Origin: Sinorhizobium terangae
GTDB lineage: Bacteria; Pseudomonadota; Alphaproteobacteria; Rhizobiales; Rhizobiaceae
Assembly (NCBI RefSeq): GCF_009601505.1
Contig: NZ_WITC01000121.1
Coordinates: 62,001 to 126,000, forward strand
Direction of reading: 5' to 3'
DNA length: 64,000 nucleotides
Each line of letters opens with the position of its first letter. Position 1 is the stretch's first letter. The notes under the pieces were generated by a model. That model searched no databases. It was not told the DNA's origin and saw only the letters and a list, made by a program, of their open reading frames with translations. Below are positions 1 to 8,242 of the stretch, one piece after another. Made by a program: the position numbers and the translations under genes.

Positions 1-83
1 CCTGATGACGCTCCGCCGTTCGGAACTTTCGGTCTCTTCACGCATTGAGGGCGCTGCAGCGTTTTCAATGCGGGGAGGTTGTC

Positions 84-335
84 ATGAGCTTGAACGGCGT
101 GGGTATTCTGGCGGCGATCATTATCGGCGGTCTTGCCGGCTGGCTGGCGGAGAAATTCATGAGCAGCGAGATGGGGCTGATCGCGAATATCGTCCTCGGC
201 ATCGTCGGTGCCCTTGTGCTGAACTTCATTCTGGCGGCCTTCGGCATGGCCTATACGGGCTGGGTTGCCTATCTCGTTATCGGCTTCATCGGCGCGTGCC
301 TGTTGATCGCGGCGGGCCGCGTCGTCAGACGGTAG
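84..335 (+). CDS. GlsB/YeaQ/YmgE-type small membrane protein
   Basis: Encodes 83 residues, almost all hydrophobic, with three predicted membrane segments (about residues 5-25, 30-52 and 58-78) and glycine-rich turns such as GGLAGWLAEKF. This pattern is that of the transglycosylase-associated/GlsB family of small inner-membrane stress proteins, whose exact role is unknown. The ATG at 84 is preferred over an in-frame upstream start at 45 because GGGGAGG lies at 72-78 with good spacing and the upstream codons look non-membrane. It stands alone before lipA. The family call rests on size, topology and glycine pattern. Confidence 0.8.
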   Translation: MSLNGVGILAAIIIGGLAGWLAEKFMSSEMGLIANIVLGIVGALVLNFILAAFGMAYTGWVAYLVIGFIGACLLIAAGRVVRR

Positions 336-470
336 GGTCTCCTTCCGCATTCGCCAGTGATCGGGCTGCCATGCAAATGGTGGCCTGACTTTTCATGTCC
401 GGCCATCTATATAAATCGAAAGCGGGCGCGTCGGCGGATGGCCGAAGTCCGATACGATGAAGGAAGAAAT

Positions 471-1445
471 ATGGTAACGGTTTTCGACGCCGTCTCGGAT
501 AGGGCCGAGCGTGTTCGCCACCCGGAAAAGGCGCACAAGCCCGATACGGAAGTTCTGCGCAAGCCGGACTGGATCCGCGTAAAGGCGCCGACGTCGAAGG
601 GATACATGGAAACCCGCTCGATCGTGAAGGGCAACAACCTTGTTACGGTCTGCGAGGAGGCTGGCTGCCCGAACATCGGCGAATGTTGGGACAAGAAGCA
701 CGCGACCTTCATGATCATGGGCGAGATCTGCACGCGCGCCTGCGCTTTCTGCAACGTCTCGACCGGTAAGCCGAATGCGCTCGATATGGAGGAGCCGGCC
801 AACGTCGCCAAGGCGGTCAAGCAGATGGGCTTGAGCCACGTCGTGATCACCTCCGTCGACCGCGACGACCTTGATGACGGCGGCGCCGAGCATTTCGAGA
901 AGGTGATCTTCGCGATCCGCGAGGCCTCTCCCGAAACGACCATCGAGATCCTGACGCCCGACTTCCTGCGCAAGCCCGGTGCACTGGAGCGTGTAGTTGC
1001 TGCCAAGCCGGACGTCTTCAATCACAATCTCGAAACGGTCGCTTCGAACTATCTGACTGTTCGCCCTGGTGCCCGCTACTTCCATTCTATCCGGCTCCTG
1101 CAGCGGGTGAAGGAACTCGATCCGTCCATGTTCACCAAGTCCGGCATCATGGTCGGCCTCGGCGAGGAGCGGAACGAAGTGCTGCAATTGATGGACGATC
1201 TGCGCACCGCTGACGTCGACTTCCTGACGATTGGTCAATACCTGCAGCCAACACGCAAGCACCACAAGGTCGAGAAATTCGTAACGCCCGAGGAGTTCAA
1301 GTCCTACGAGACGGTCGCCTATACAAAGGGCTTCCTGATGGTTTCCTCGAGCCCGCTGACACGCTCGTCACATCACGCCGGCGATGATTTCGCGCGGCTG
1401 AGGGCGGCGCGGGAGAGAAAGCTCCTGGCCGAGGCGGGTAACTGA
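471..1445 (+). CDS. lipA: lipoyl synthase LipA
   Basis: Radical-SAM enzyme that inserts two sulfur atoms into protein-bound octanoyl groups to make the lipoyl cofactor of 2-oxoacid dehydrogenases. The 324-residue product has both iron-sulfur motifs: the auxiliary cluster cysteines C61, C66 and C72 ([12 protein letters not shown]) and the radical-SAM cysteines C87, C91 and C94 (CTRACAFC), plus the C-terminal [10 protein letters not shown] segment that supplies the serine ligand. The start at 471 gives the usual rhizobial N-terminus (MVTVFD) and has AGGAAG at 461-466. The frame is open upstream to ATGs at 438 and 357, so a slightly longer form cannot be excluded. A strong hairpin terminator follows. 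Confidence 0.96.
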   Translation: MVTVFDAVSDRAERVRHPEKAHKPDTEVLRKPDWIRVKAPTSKGYMETRSIVKGNNLVTVCEEAGCPNIGECWDKKHATFMIMGEICTRACAFCNVSTGKPNALDMEEPANVAKAVKQMGLSHVVITSVDRDDLDDGGAEHFEKVIFAIREASPETTIEILTPDFLRKPGALERVVAAKPDVFNHNLETVASNYLTVRPGARYFHSIRLLQRVKELDPSMFTKSGIMVGLGEERNEVLQLMDDLRTADVDFLTIGQYLQPTRKHHKVEKFVTPEEFKSYETVAYTKGFLMVSSSPLTRSSHHAGDDFARLRAARERKLLAEAGN

Positions 1446-1465
1446 TTTCACTGCTGGTACAAGAT

Positions 1466-1500
1466 AGCCGCGACGTCGCATCGTCGCGGCTCTTTTGTTT
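1466..1500 (+). terminator. Rho-independent terminator after lipA
   Basis: A 10-bp perfect stem (AGCCGCGACG at 1466-1475 and its complement at 1482-1491) with a 6-base loop is followed by CTTTTGTTT. It sits 20 bases after the lipA stop and before the start of the next gene. Confidence 0.85.
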
Positions 1501-1511
1501 GGGGGGCGAGA

Positions 1512-2081
1512 GTGGCTGACGATTCGACGGACACGGCGGAGGCTGCATCGATTCTCTCGAAGGCAAGACGTGTGTTGGTCATCGGCTGCTCGGGTGGTGG
1601 CAAGACGACGCTGGCCCGCAGACTTTCTGAACACTGTGACCTCCCGTTCGTTTCGATGGACAGAGAATTCTTTTGGCTGCCCGGATGGATTTCCAGGACG
1701 CGGGAGGAACAAAGAAACCTCATCGTCGCCAAGGTGGCCGAAGCGCGGTGGGTCATGGACGGGACCAACCCGACGACCTTCGATCTGCGATTACCCCGCG
1801 CCGACATCGTGCTCTGGGTGAGGATGCCGCGCTTGCTATGCCTGATAGGGGTGACGCGGCGTTGGCTGAAATGGCGTGGGGCCTCACGGCCGGAAATGGC
1901 CGAGGGATGTCCGGAGCGGGTGAGTTGGGAGTTCGTCCGCTACATCTGGACATTCGAGCGCAAGTTCGTTCCTCGCATCGAGAACGGCCTGCGGGAGCAC
2001 GGGCCTGGCGTCCCAGTCCTGCAGATAAGAAGCCGGGCACAAATGCGCACACTGCTTGAACTTCTCGCAGCACGCGCTTAA
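1512..2081 (+). CDS. P-loop NTPase, adenylate kinase-like (FlaR-type)
   Basis: A 189-residue protein with a Walker A motif GCSGGGKTT near residue 25 and the architecture of small nucleotide-kinase-like ATPases sometimes annotated as DNA topology modulation protein FlaR or AAA family ATPase. A second conserved block, WVMDGTNPTTFDLRLPRADIVLW, covers residues 78-100 and resembles the substrate-binding and Walker B part of those proteins. The start is a GTG at 1512, directly after a GGGGCGAG ribosome site; no better ATG lies before the P-loop. It follows the lipA terminator and is 9 bases upstream of the RatA gene, so the two are probably cotranscribed. Its substrate is unknown. Confidence 0.72.
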   Translation: MADDSTDTAEAASILSKARRVLVIGCSGGGKTTLARRLSEHCDLPFVSMDREFFWLPGWISRTREEQRNLIVAKVAEARWVMDGTNPTTFDLRLPRADIVLWVRMPRLLCLIGVTRRWLKWRGASRPEMAEGCPERVSWEFVRYIWTFERKFVPRIENGLREHGPGVPVLQIRSRAQMRTLLELLAARA

Positions 2082-2090
2082 CTGCAAGTC

Positions 2091-2537
2091 ATGCCGCACT
2101 TCGAAACAAACCATGTCGTCAAGCACTCGGCCGATCAGATGTTCGATCTTGTCGCCGACGTCGAGCGCTATCCGCAGTTTCTGCCGCTTTGCGAGGCTTT
2201 GAGCGTGCGCTCACGCAAGGAGCGCGATGGCAAGGTATTGCTGCTGGCCGACATGACGGTCGGTTACAAGGCAATTCGCGAGACCTTCACGACCCAGGTT
2301 CTGCTCAACAAGTCCGCGCGGACGATCGATGTCAGTTATATCGACGGACCATTCAAATATCTCGACAACGGGTGGCGCTTCGAGCCGACCAGCGACAAGC
2401 TGTCGATCGTACATTTTGACATCGATTACGAATTCAAGAGCAGGCTTCTTGGCGCCTTGATGGGCTCCATGTTTGACCGGGCATTCCGCATGTTTTCCGA
2501 AGCCTTCGAAATGCGCGCCGACGAGGTCTACGCTTGA
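2091..2537 (+). CDS. RatA/COQ10-type START-domain protein
   Basis: A 148-residue single-domain protein of the SRPBCC/polyketide-cyclase superfamily. The N-terminal HSADQMFDLVADVERYPQFLPLC block and the central YIDGPFKYLDNGWRF block are the hallmarks of the family that includes mitochondrial COQ10 (ubiquinone binding) and E. coli RatA (reported to act on ribosome assembly). In alphaproteobacteria a lipid or ubiquinone-chaperone role seems likelier than a toxin role, but this is inference. No antitoxin-like partner lies beside it. Its last 10 bases overlap the end of the convergent cinA gene. Confidence 0.85.
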   Translation: MPHFETNHVVKHSADQMFDLVADVERYPQFLPLCEALSVRSRKERDGKVLLLADMTVGYKAIRETFTTQVLLNKSARTIDVSYIDGPFKYLDNGWRFEPTSDKLSIVHFDIDYEFKSRLLGALMGSMFDRAFRMFSEAFEMRADEVYA

Positions 2538-3028
2538 TGAGAGATGGCTTCGATGAGCTCGAACGCGGTTCTGACCGCTGACATTCGAACCACGTCGCGG
2601 CCGACGTCGCCATAGCGCATCTCCCGGTGAAGCGTCGCGCCATTCCGGCTCGCTGCCGCGAAGTACACGAGCCCTACCGGTTTCTCCACCGAGCCACCGC
2701 CGGGGCCGGCGACCCCCGTTACGGCGACGGCAATATCCGCCCCTGAATGGGAGACGGCGCCGCGTGCCATTTCGACGGCGGTCTCGCGCGAGACGGCGCC
2801 GTGGGCGGCAAGCGTCGCGAGTTCGATCCCAAGCATCTGTATCTTCGCGTCGTTGGAATAGGTGACGAAACCGCGGTCGACGACGAGCGACGAGCCGGCA
2901 ACTTCCGTCAACGCACCCGCAATCAGGCCACCGGTACAGGACTCCGCCGTCGCGAGCTTCAGGTTGCGTGCGGTAAGATCCGTGATGATCTCCCGCGCTT
3001 TCTGCTCTATATCGGCCGGCCACATCAT
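2528..3028 (-). CDS. CinA C-terminal domain protein (nicotinamide-nucleotide amidase-like)
   Basis: A 166-residue stand-alone CinA C-terminal domain. The family signature [22 protein letters not shown] (residues 26-47) and the glycine-rich [13 protein letters not shown] (about 101-113) are present; the E. coli relative PncC hydrolyses nicotinamide mononucleotide in pyridine-nucleotide salvage. The N-terminal molybdopterin-like domain of full CinA is absent, as is common. Start: two consecutive ATGs at 3028 and 3025 with GGGGAGGAA just upstream. The first ATG overlaps the ispDF stop as ATGA, so the two are translationally coupled. The end overlaps the convergent RatA-type gene. Confidence 0.9.
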   Translation of the reverse strand: MMWPADIEQKAREIITDLTARNLKLATAESCTGGLIAGALTEVAGSSLVVDRGFVTYSNDAKIQMLGIELATLAAHGAVSRETAVEMARGAVSHSGADIAVAVTGVAGPGGGSVEKPVGLVYFAAASRNGATLHREMRYGDVGRDVVRMSAVRTAFELIEAISHQA

Positions 3029-4239
3029 GGGTTCCTCCCCGGAGTATAGACGACCGTTGCCGTGGCGATTGCCGCGATGCCTTCGTTGCGGCCGATGAAG
3101 CCGAGCTGTTCGTTGGTGGTCGCCTTGATCGAGCAGCGGTCGATGGTGACGCCGAGCATTGCTGCTAGGTTCTCTCGCATCTGCTGGCGGTGCGGCCCGA
3201 CCTTGGGCGCTTCGGCGATCAGCGATATGTCCGCATTGGTGATGATGCCGCCACACTCCCGCACGATCCGCGCCGCGTGCTCCAGAAAGATGCGGGACGG
3301 CGCGCCCTTCCACTGCGGATCCGACGGCGGGAAGTGATCGCCGATATCGCCGGCGCCGCAGGTCGCGAGAAGCGCGTCGGTCAGTGCATGGAGCGCGACG
3401 TCGGCATCCGAATGGCCGGAGAGTTTGCGGTCGTGCGGGATGAATACGCCGCAAAGGGTGACGCCGTCGCCTTCGACGAGTTGGTGGACATCGTAGCCAT
3501 TGCCGGTGCGCACGTCGGGAATCGCGCTGCCTTTGAGCCTTTCGTCCGCCATCGAAATATCCCTCTGCAAGGTTAGCTTGATGTTGTCCACCATACCCTC
3601 GACGAGGACAACGGGAATACCGGCCCATTCGGCAATGGAGGCGTCATCAGTAAAATCCGCTCGCGCATCAGCCTTGGCGGCGCGGTGCGCGGAGAGAATC
3701 GCCTCCAACGTGAAGCACTGCGGTGTCTGTGCCGCATAGAGGTTACTCCGCGCGACCGTCTCCTGCACGACGCCATTTGCGCCGGCCCGCTTCAATGTGT
3801 CCGCGACCGCGATCGCCGGCAGGACCGCATCGGCACCGCTGAGCAGTGCTAGACGGCAACGATCGAGCAGGGCGTGATCTGCAAACGGGCGCACCGCGTC
3901 GTGGATCATCACGTACTTGGCCCCGGCAGCAGCAATAGCCTCCAGGCCTGCAAGGACCGAAAGTTGACGTGTCGCTCCTCCGTGTACCACGGTCAAATCG
4001 GCTGGCCTGGGCACGTGCTTCAGAGCCGCGGCAAGCAATTCCGCATCGTCCGGGTGGATGACGATGACGATCGGTCCCGTTCCCGCCCATGTCGCGAAAG
4101 TGTCAAGCGTATGCGCGATAACGGGGCGGCCGCCGATCGCACGGTACTGCTTCGGCCCCTCGGCCGATTGGCCGGCGCGCTCGCCGCGGCCGCCCGCGAC
4201 GATGACGATACCACAGGAGAACTGTTCTTCAGGCTGCAT
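3025..4239 (-). CDS. ispDF: bifunctional IspD/IspF, isoprenoid (MEP) pathway
   Basis: A 404-residue fusion that carries out steps 3 and 5 of the MEP isoprenoid pathway. The N-terminal IspD domain (about 1-230; [10 protein letters not shown] nucleotide-binding loop, MIHDAVRPF) attaches CMP to methylerythritol 4-phosphate. The C-terminal IspF domain (about 245-404; [10 protein letters not shown] with metal-binding Asp and His, then [17 protein letters not shown]) cyclises the product. The fusion is typical of many alpha- and epsilonproteobacteria. It is the first gene of a two-gene minus-strand unit with cinA and lies divergent from dusB. Confidence 0.97.
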   Translation of the reverse strand: MQPEEQFSCGIVIVAGGRGERAGQSAEGPKQYRAIGGRPVIAHTLDTFATWAGTGPIVIVIHPDDAELLAAALKHVPRPADLTVVHGGATRQLSVLAGLEAIAAAGAKYVMIHDAVRPFADHALLDRCRLALLSGADAVLPAIAVADTLKRAGANGVVQETVARSNLYAAQTPQCFTLEAILSAHRAAKADARADFTDDASIAEWAGIPVVLVEGMVDNIKLTLQRDISMADERLKGSAIPDVRTGNGYDVHQLVEGDGVTLCGVFIPHDRKLSGHSDADVALHALTDALLATCGAGDIGDHFPPSDPQWKGAPSRIFLEHAARIVRECGGIITNADISLIAEAPKVGPHRQQMRENLAAMLGVTIDRCSIKATTNEQLGFIGRNEGIAAIATATVVYTPGRNP

Positions 4240-4293
4240 CTTATGTATGTGGTCCCGAATTTCGCCGCTCTTCGCCGTGATCTACCGCGAAGG

Positions 4294-4333
4294 CCCCGCC
4301 ATTGCCAGCCCGGCCGTTACCGGCCATGCGGGG
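4294..4333. other. Nested inverted repeat between ispDF and dusB
   Basis: CCCCGC (4294-4299) pairs with GCGGGG (4328-4333) around an inner GGCCG-TTAC-CGGCC hairpin (4312-4325). It lies in the 164-base divergent region that must hold both promoters. It could be a leader hairpin of dusB-ntrBC or simply a GC-rich palindrome; I see no clear promoter boxes around it. Confidence 0.4.
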
Positions 4334-4403
4334 AATTTTGTCGAAGGCGTGGAAATCGCTTGGCAAGCCGAATAACAATGTCTAAAAATAGTGCAAGAAG
4401 AAC

Positions 4404-5432
4404 ATGTGCCTGAAAGATATGCATTTGCCACCATCGGCCCTGTCATCCTCGCTCCGGATCGGGAAAGTTGAAATCCGCAACCGGGTGGCGCTCGCGCCGA
4501 TGTCGGGGGTGACGGACTTGCCTTTCCGCACGCTCGCCTGGCGCTTCGGCGCCGGATTTGTGGTGACGGAAATGGTCGCCAGCCGCGAACTGGTCTGCAA
4601 CGCCGCCGAATCCTGGGTGCGGCTGAAGAACTCCGGCATCGAACCGCATATCGTCCAGCTCGCGGGCCGTGAGGCGCACTGGATGGCGGAAGCTGCAAGG
4701 ATCGTCGAGGCGAACGGCGCCGACGTTGTCGACATCAACATGGGCTGCCCGGCCAAGAAGGTGACCGGCGGCTATTCCGGTTCGGCACTGATGCGCGACC
4801 CAGATCATGCCTTGTCGCTAATCGAAGCGACCGTCAGGGCTGTTTCGGTGCCGGTTACGCTGAAGATGCGCCTCGGATGGGATGAAAATACAATCAATGC
4901 TCCATTGATCGCCCGGAGGGCCGAAGAGGCGGGTGTGCAGGCCATCACGATCCACGGCCGCACCCGGATGCAATTTTACAGCGGCAAGGCGGATTGGGAC
5001 GCGATCCATGCGGTACGTGATGTCATCTCGGTCCCGCTGATCGCCAATGGCGACGTCGATACGGTGGCGGACGCCACCGAAATCCTGCGCCGGTCGGGTG
5101 CGGATGCCGTGATGGTCGGGCGCTCATCGCAGGGACGGCCATGGCATGCCGGTGTTCTCGCCGGCACGCGTCTTCACCCCGATGCATCGGAGATCGCGCA
5201 AATCTTCGCCGAGCACTACGCCATGATGCTCGAATTTTATGGGCTTCAGATTGGCCTCCGGCACGCCCGCAAGCATGTCGGCTGGTACATCGAGCGTTTC
5301 GCGCCGGACCTCTCGTCCGGGGACAAGGCGGCGATCCTGACGTCAACCGATCCGGCTCTGGTTAGTGATCGCGTCGCCGCCGCGATCGCAAATCGCGATG
5401 TCGCACCGGCTAATGAGGAGATGGCGGCATGA
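4404..5432 (+). CDS. dusB: tRNA-dihydrouridine synthase DusB (NifR3)
   Basis: A 342-residue FMN-dependent TIM-barrel enzyme that reduces uridines in the tRNA D-loop. Clear landmarks are the N-terminal [13 protein letters not shown] (FMN site), [20 protein letters not shown] with the catalytic cysteine, [17 protein letters not shown] and GNGDV-like NGDVDT. The first gene of the classical nifR3-ntrB-ntrC operon of rhizobia and Rhodobacter; its ATGA stop overlaps the start of ntrB. The start may be ATG 4404 or ATG 4419 (MHLPPS); neither has a strong ribosome site. Confidence 0.95.
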   Translation: MCLKDMHLPPSALSSSLRIGKVEIRNRVALAPMSGVTDLPFRTLAWRFGAGFVVTEMVASRELVCNAAESWVRLKNSGIEPHIVQLAGREAHWMAEAARIVEANGADVVDINMGCPAKKVTGGYSGSALMRDPDHALSLIEATVRAVSVPVTLKMRLGWDENTINAPLIARRAEEAGVQAITIHGRTRMQFYSGKADWDAIHAVRDVISVPLIANGDVDTVADATEILRRSGADAVMVGRSSQGRPWHAGVLAGTRLHPDASEIAQIFAEHYAMMLEFYGLQIGLRHARKHVGWYIERFAPDLSSGDKAAILTSTDPALVSDRVAAAIANRDVAPANEEMAA

Positions 5433-6586
5433 CGGACAAGGCAATGGCAATGGAGCCGACAGGAGATGCGAACGATCTTTCCATGGCGGTGCTGAACGCG
5501 ATCCAGAACCCCGTCATCCTGGTCGATGAAAGCGGCCTTGTGGCCTTTGCCAATTGGGAGGCCGAGTCCTTCTTCGGCGCTAGCGCCAATCACCTCGCCC
5601 GCCACAATATCAGCGCCTTCATTCCATTCGGCAGTCCGCTCCTGACTCTGATCGACCAGGTCCGCGAGCGACGGGCGCCCGTAAACGAATACCGGGTCGA
5701 TCTGAGTTCGCCGCGCCTCGGCGCCGACAAGCTCGTCGACCTCTATGTCGCGCCGGTTCTTTCGACGCCAGGATCTGTGGTCATCGTCTTCCAGGAGCGC
5801 TCGATGGCCGACAAGATCGATCGGCAATTGACGCACCGAGGCGCTGCGCGATCAGTGACTGGTCTCGCCTCGATGTTGGCCCACGAGATCAAGAACCCGC
5901 TCTCCGGCATTCGCGGTGCCGCGCAGCTTCTCGAGACGTCCGTCAATGACGAGGACCGGGCGCTGACGCGGCTGATCTGCGACGAGACGGACCGCATCGT
6001 ATCGCTCGTCGATCGTATGGAGGTCTTCTCTGACGAGCGGCCTGTTGATCGCGTTCCGCTCAATATCCATTCCGTGCTTGATCACGTGAAGGCGATCGCC
6101 AAGGCCGGCTTTGCCCGCGGGATCAAGATTTCGGAGAACTACGATCCGTCGCTGCCACCAGTTTATGCCAATCGCGACCAGCTTGTTCAGGTGTTCCTCA
6201 ATCTGATCAAGAATGCCGCCGAGGCGATCGGCGATCGTGCGGATGGCGAGATCATCCTGACGACGGCCTATCGCCCCGGCATTCGCCTTTCGGTTGCCGG
6301 CACCCGCGAAAAGATCTCGTTGCCGCTGGAGTTCTGCGTGCACGACAATGGACCGGGCGTGCCCACGGATCTGCTGCCGCATCTTTTTGACCCCTTCATC
6401 ACCACGAAGACCAACGGCTCGGGCCTCGGCCTGGCGCTCGTCGCCAAGATCATCGGCGGCCACGGCGGCATCGTCGAGTGCGACAGCCAGCACAACCGCA
6501 CCACCTTCCGCGTTCTGATGCCGGCGTCCAAGGGACTGGCGGCCGATGATGACGAAATTCCGATGACAAAAGGAAACATTGCATGA
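5429..6586 (+). CDS. ntrB: nitrogen regulation sensor kinase NtrB (GlnL)
   Basis: A 385-residue soluble histidine kinase without membrane segments. A PAS domain occupies about residues 20-130, followed by the phosphoacceptor H-box [12 protein letters not shown] with His152, the N-box [10 protein letters not shown], and the G-boxes DNGPGVP and GSGLGLALV. By family knowledge, NtrB phosphorylates NtrC when nitrogen is limiting and dephosphorylates it when the PII protein GlnB signals nitrogen excess. It overlaps dusB by 4 bases upstream and ntrC by 4 bases downstream (ATGA in both cases), so translation of the three is coupled. Confidence 0.96.
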   Translation: MTDKAMAMEPTGDANDLSMAVLNAIQNPVILVDESGLVAFANWEAESFFGASANHLARHNISAFIPFGSPLLTLIDQVRERRAPVNEYRVDLSSPRLGADKLVDLYVAPVLSTPGSVVIVFQERSMADKIDRQLTHRGAARSVTGLASMLAHEIKNPLSGIRGAAQLLETSVNDEDRALTRLICDETDRIVSLVDRMEVFSDERPVDRVPLNIHSVLDHVKAIAKAGFARGIKISENYDPSLPPVYANRDQLVQVFLNLIKNAAEAIGDRADGEIILTTAYRPGIRLSVAGTREKISLPLEFCVHDNGPGVPTDLLPHLFDPFITTKTNGSGLGLALVAKIIGGHGGIVECDSQHNRTTFRVLMPASKGLAADDDEIPMTKGNIA

Positions 6587-8037
6587 CGGCAGCTACGATC
6601 CTCGTCGCGGATGACGACGCCGCCATCCGCACCGTGCTCAACCAGGCCTTGAGCCGCGCCGGCTATGATGTGCGCATCACCTCCAATGCGGCGACGCTGT
6701 GGCGCTGGATTGCTGCCGGCGACGGCGATCTGGTCGTAACTGACGTCGTCATGCCGGACGAGAACGCCTTCGATCTCCTGCCGCGGATCAAAAAGGCGAG
6801 GCCGGATCTGCCCGTGCTCGTGATGAGCGCGCAGAACACGTTCATGACGGCTATCAAGGCGTCCGAAAAGGGAGCCTACGACTACCTGCCGAAGCCCTTC
6901 GATCTGACGGAAATGATCGGCATCATCGGCCGGGCGCTCGCCGAACCAAAGCGCCGTCCCTCCAGGATCGACGACGATTCACAGGACGGCATGCCGCTCG
7001 TCGGTCGCTCGGCCGCCATGCAGGAAATCTACCGCGTGCTCGCGCGGTTGATGCAGACCGACCTGACACTGATGATCACGGGGGAATCGGGAACCGGCAA
7101 GGAACTGGTCGCGCGAGCCTTGCACGACTATGGCAAGCGCAGGAATGGCCCCTTCGTCGCGATCAACATGGCGGCGATCCCGCGCGACCTTATCGAATCG
7201 GAGCTGTTCGGGCACGAGAAGGGCGCCTTTACCGGCGCCCAGACCCGCTCTACCGGCCGTTTCGAGCAGGCCGAAGGCGGGACGCTCTTCCTCGATGAAA
7301 TCGGCGACATGCCGATGGACGCCCAGACCAGGCTGCTGCGCGTGTTGCAGCAGGGCGAATACACAACGGTTGGCGGGCGAACGCCGATCCGTTCAGATGT
7401 GCGGATCGTCGCCGCGACGAACAAGGATCTGAAACAGTCGATCAATCAAGGGCTTTTCCGCGAAGACCTCTACTATCGCTTGAACGTCGTGCCGCTGCGC
7501 TTGCCGCCGCTGAGAGACAGAGCGGAGGATATCCCGGATCTTGTCCGCCATTTCGTTCAGCAGGCCGAAAAGGAAGGGTTGGATGTCAAGCGTTTCGACC
7601 AGGAAGCGCTGGAACTGATGAAGACGCATCCGTGGCCCGGCAATGTGCGAGAGCTCGAAAATCTCGTGCGGAGGCTGACGGCGCTCTATCCACAGGATGT
7701 GATCACCAAGGAGATCATCGAGAACGAGTTGCGTTCCGAGATTCCTGACAGCCCGATCGAGAAGTCGGCGACCCGTTCGGGGTCGATGTCGATCTCCCAG
7801 GCGGTCGAGGAGAATATGAGGCAGTATTTTGCCAGTTTCGGCGATGCCCTGCCGCCGTCAGGCCTCTATGACCGGGTGCTCGCGGAGATGGAATATCCAT
7901 TGATCCTCGCAGCCCTGACGGCGACCCGCGGCAACCAGATCAAGGCCGCCGACCTCCTCGGCCTCAACCGAAACACGCTGCGCAAGAAGATTCGCGAACT
8001 TGGGGTCTCCGTCTACCGCAGCTCACGCAGTGCTTGA
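6583..8037 (+). CDS. ntrC: nitrogen regulator NtrC, sigma-54 activator
   Basis: A 484-residue response regulator. The receiver domain has phosphoacceptor Asp54 ([10 protein letters not shown]) and Lys104 (YLPKPF). The AAA+ domain has Walker A GESGTGKE (167-174), the sigma-54-contact loop GAFTGA (214-219) and Walker B LFLDEIGD (about 235-242). The C-terminus is a Fis-type helix-turn-helix ([22 protein letters not shown]). Every element needed for an active sigma-54 enhancer-binding protein is present, in contrast to the downstream NtrX. It is expected to activate glnA, glnK-amtB and other nitrogen-scavenging genes. Confidence 0.97.
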   Translation: MTAATILVADDDAAIRTVLNQALSRAGYDVRITSNAATLWRWIAAGDGDLVVTDVVMPDENAFDLLPRIKKARPDLPVLVMSAQNTFMTAIKASEKGAYDYLPKPFDLTEMIGIIGRALAEPKRRPSRIDDDSQDGMPLVGRSAAMQEIYRVLARLMQTDLTLMITGESGTGKELVARALHDYGKRRNGPFVAINMAAIPRDLIESELFGHEKGAFTGAQTRSTGRFEQAEGGTLFLDEIGDMPMDAQTRLLRVLQQGEYTTVGGRTPIRSDVRIVAATNKDLKQSINQGLFREDLYYRLNVVPLRLPPLRDRAEDIPDLVRHFVQQAEKEGLDVKRFDQEALELMKTHPWPGNVRELENLVRRLTALYPQDVITKEIIENELRSEIPDSPIEKSATRSGSMSISQAVEENMRQYFASFGDALPPSGLYDRVLAEMEYPLILAALTATRGNQIKAADLLGLNRNTLRKKIRELGVSVYRSSRSA

Positions 8038-8042
8038 CTGAG

Positions 8043-8059
8043 ATGCAACACCGTTGCAT
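8043..8059. promoter_or_regulatory. 17-bp inverted repeat ATGCAAC-N3-GTTGCAT after ntrC
   Basis: A perfect 7+7 inverted repeat six bases after the ntrC stop and 184 bases before ntrY. It contains CAA-N5-TTG, which resembles the CAA-Nx-TTG type of site I recall being proposed for NtrX in Sinorhizobium. It is followed by TTTCG, so a weak terminator is the alternative reading. Seen directly; the role is inference. Confidence 0.4.
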
Positions 8060-8203
8060 TTTCGCCACAATGCGTTGCTTGAACGTCCGATAGTCGATTC
8101 GTTGCGTCGTCATTGGAGACGACCCAACCGATCGAGGCACGCCGATGCTGTTTGGGGTTGGGCGTTACGGTCAGTTTCTTTGACTCGCTAAAGTTCGCGT
8201 TTG

Positions 8204-8223
8204 CCGGCGCCGTCGGGCGCCGG
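8204..8223 (+). other. GC-rich hairpin before the ntrY ribosome site
   Basis: CCGGCGCC (8204-8211), a GTCG loop and GGCGCCGG (8216-8223) form a perfect 8-bp stem ending three bases before the GGGGGAAG ribosome site of ntrY. It would sit in the ntrY leader RNA and could affect translation. No T-run follows, so it is not a classical terminator. Confidence 0.5.
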
Positions 8224-8242
8224 TTTGGGGGAAGCGTTTTAC

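Noticed and set aside
1-83. C-terminal end of an upstream gene at the left edge
   Set aside because: TGA at 3-5 could be a stop, but with only two bases before it no frame can be tested.
2091-2537. RatA toxin-antitoxin module
   Set aside because: No RatB-type antitoxin partner is next to it; the neighbours are a P-loop NTPase and cinA, so a single START-domain protein fits better.
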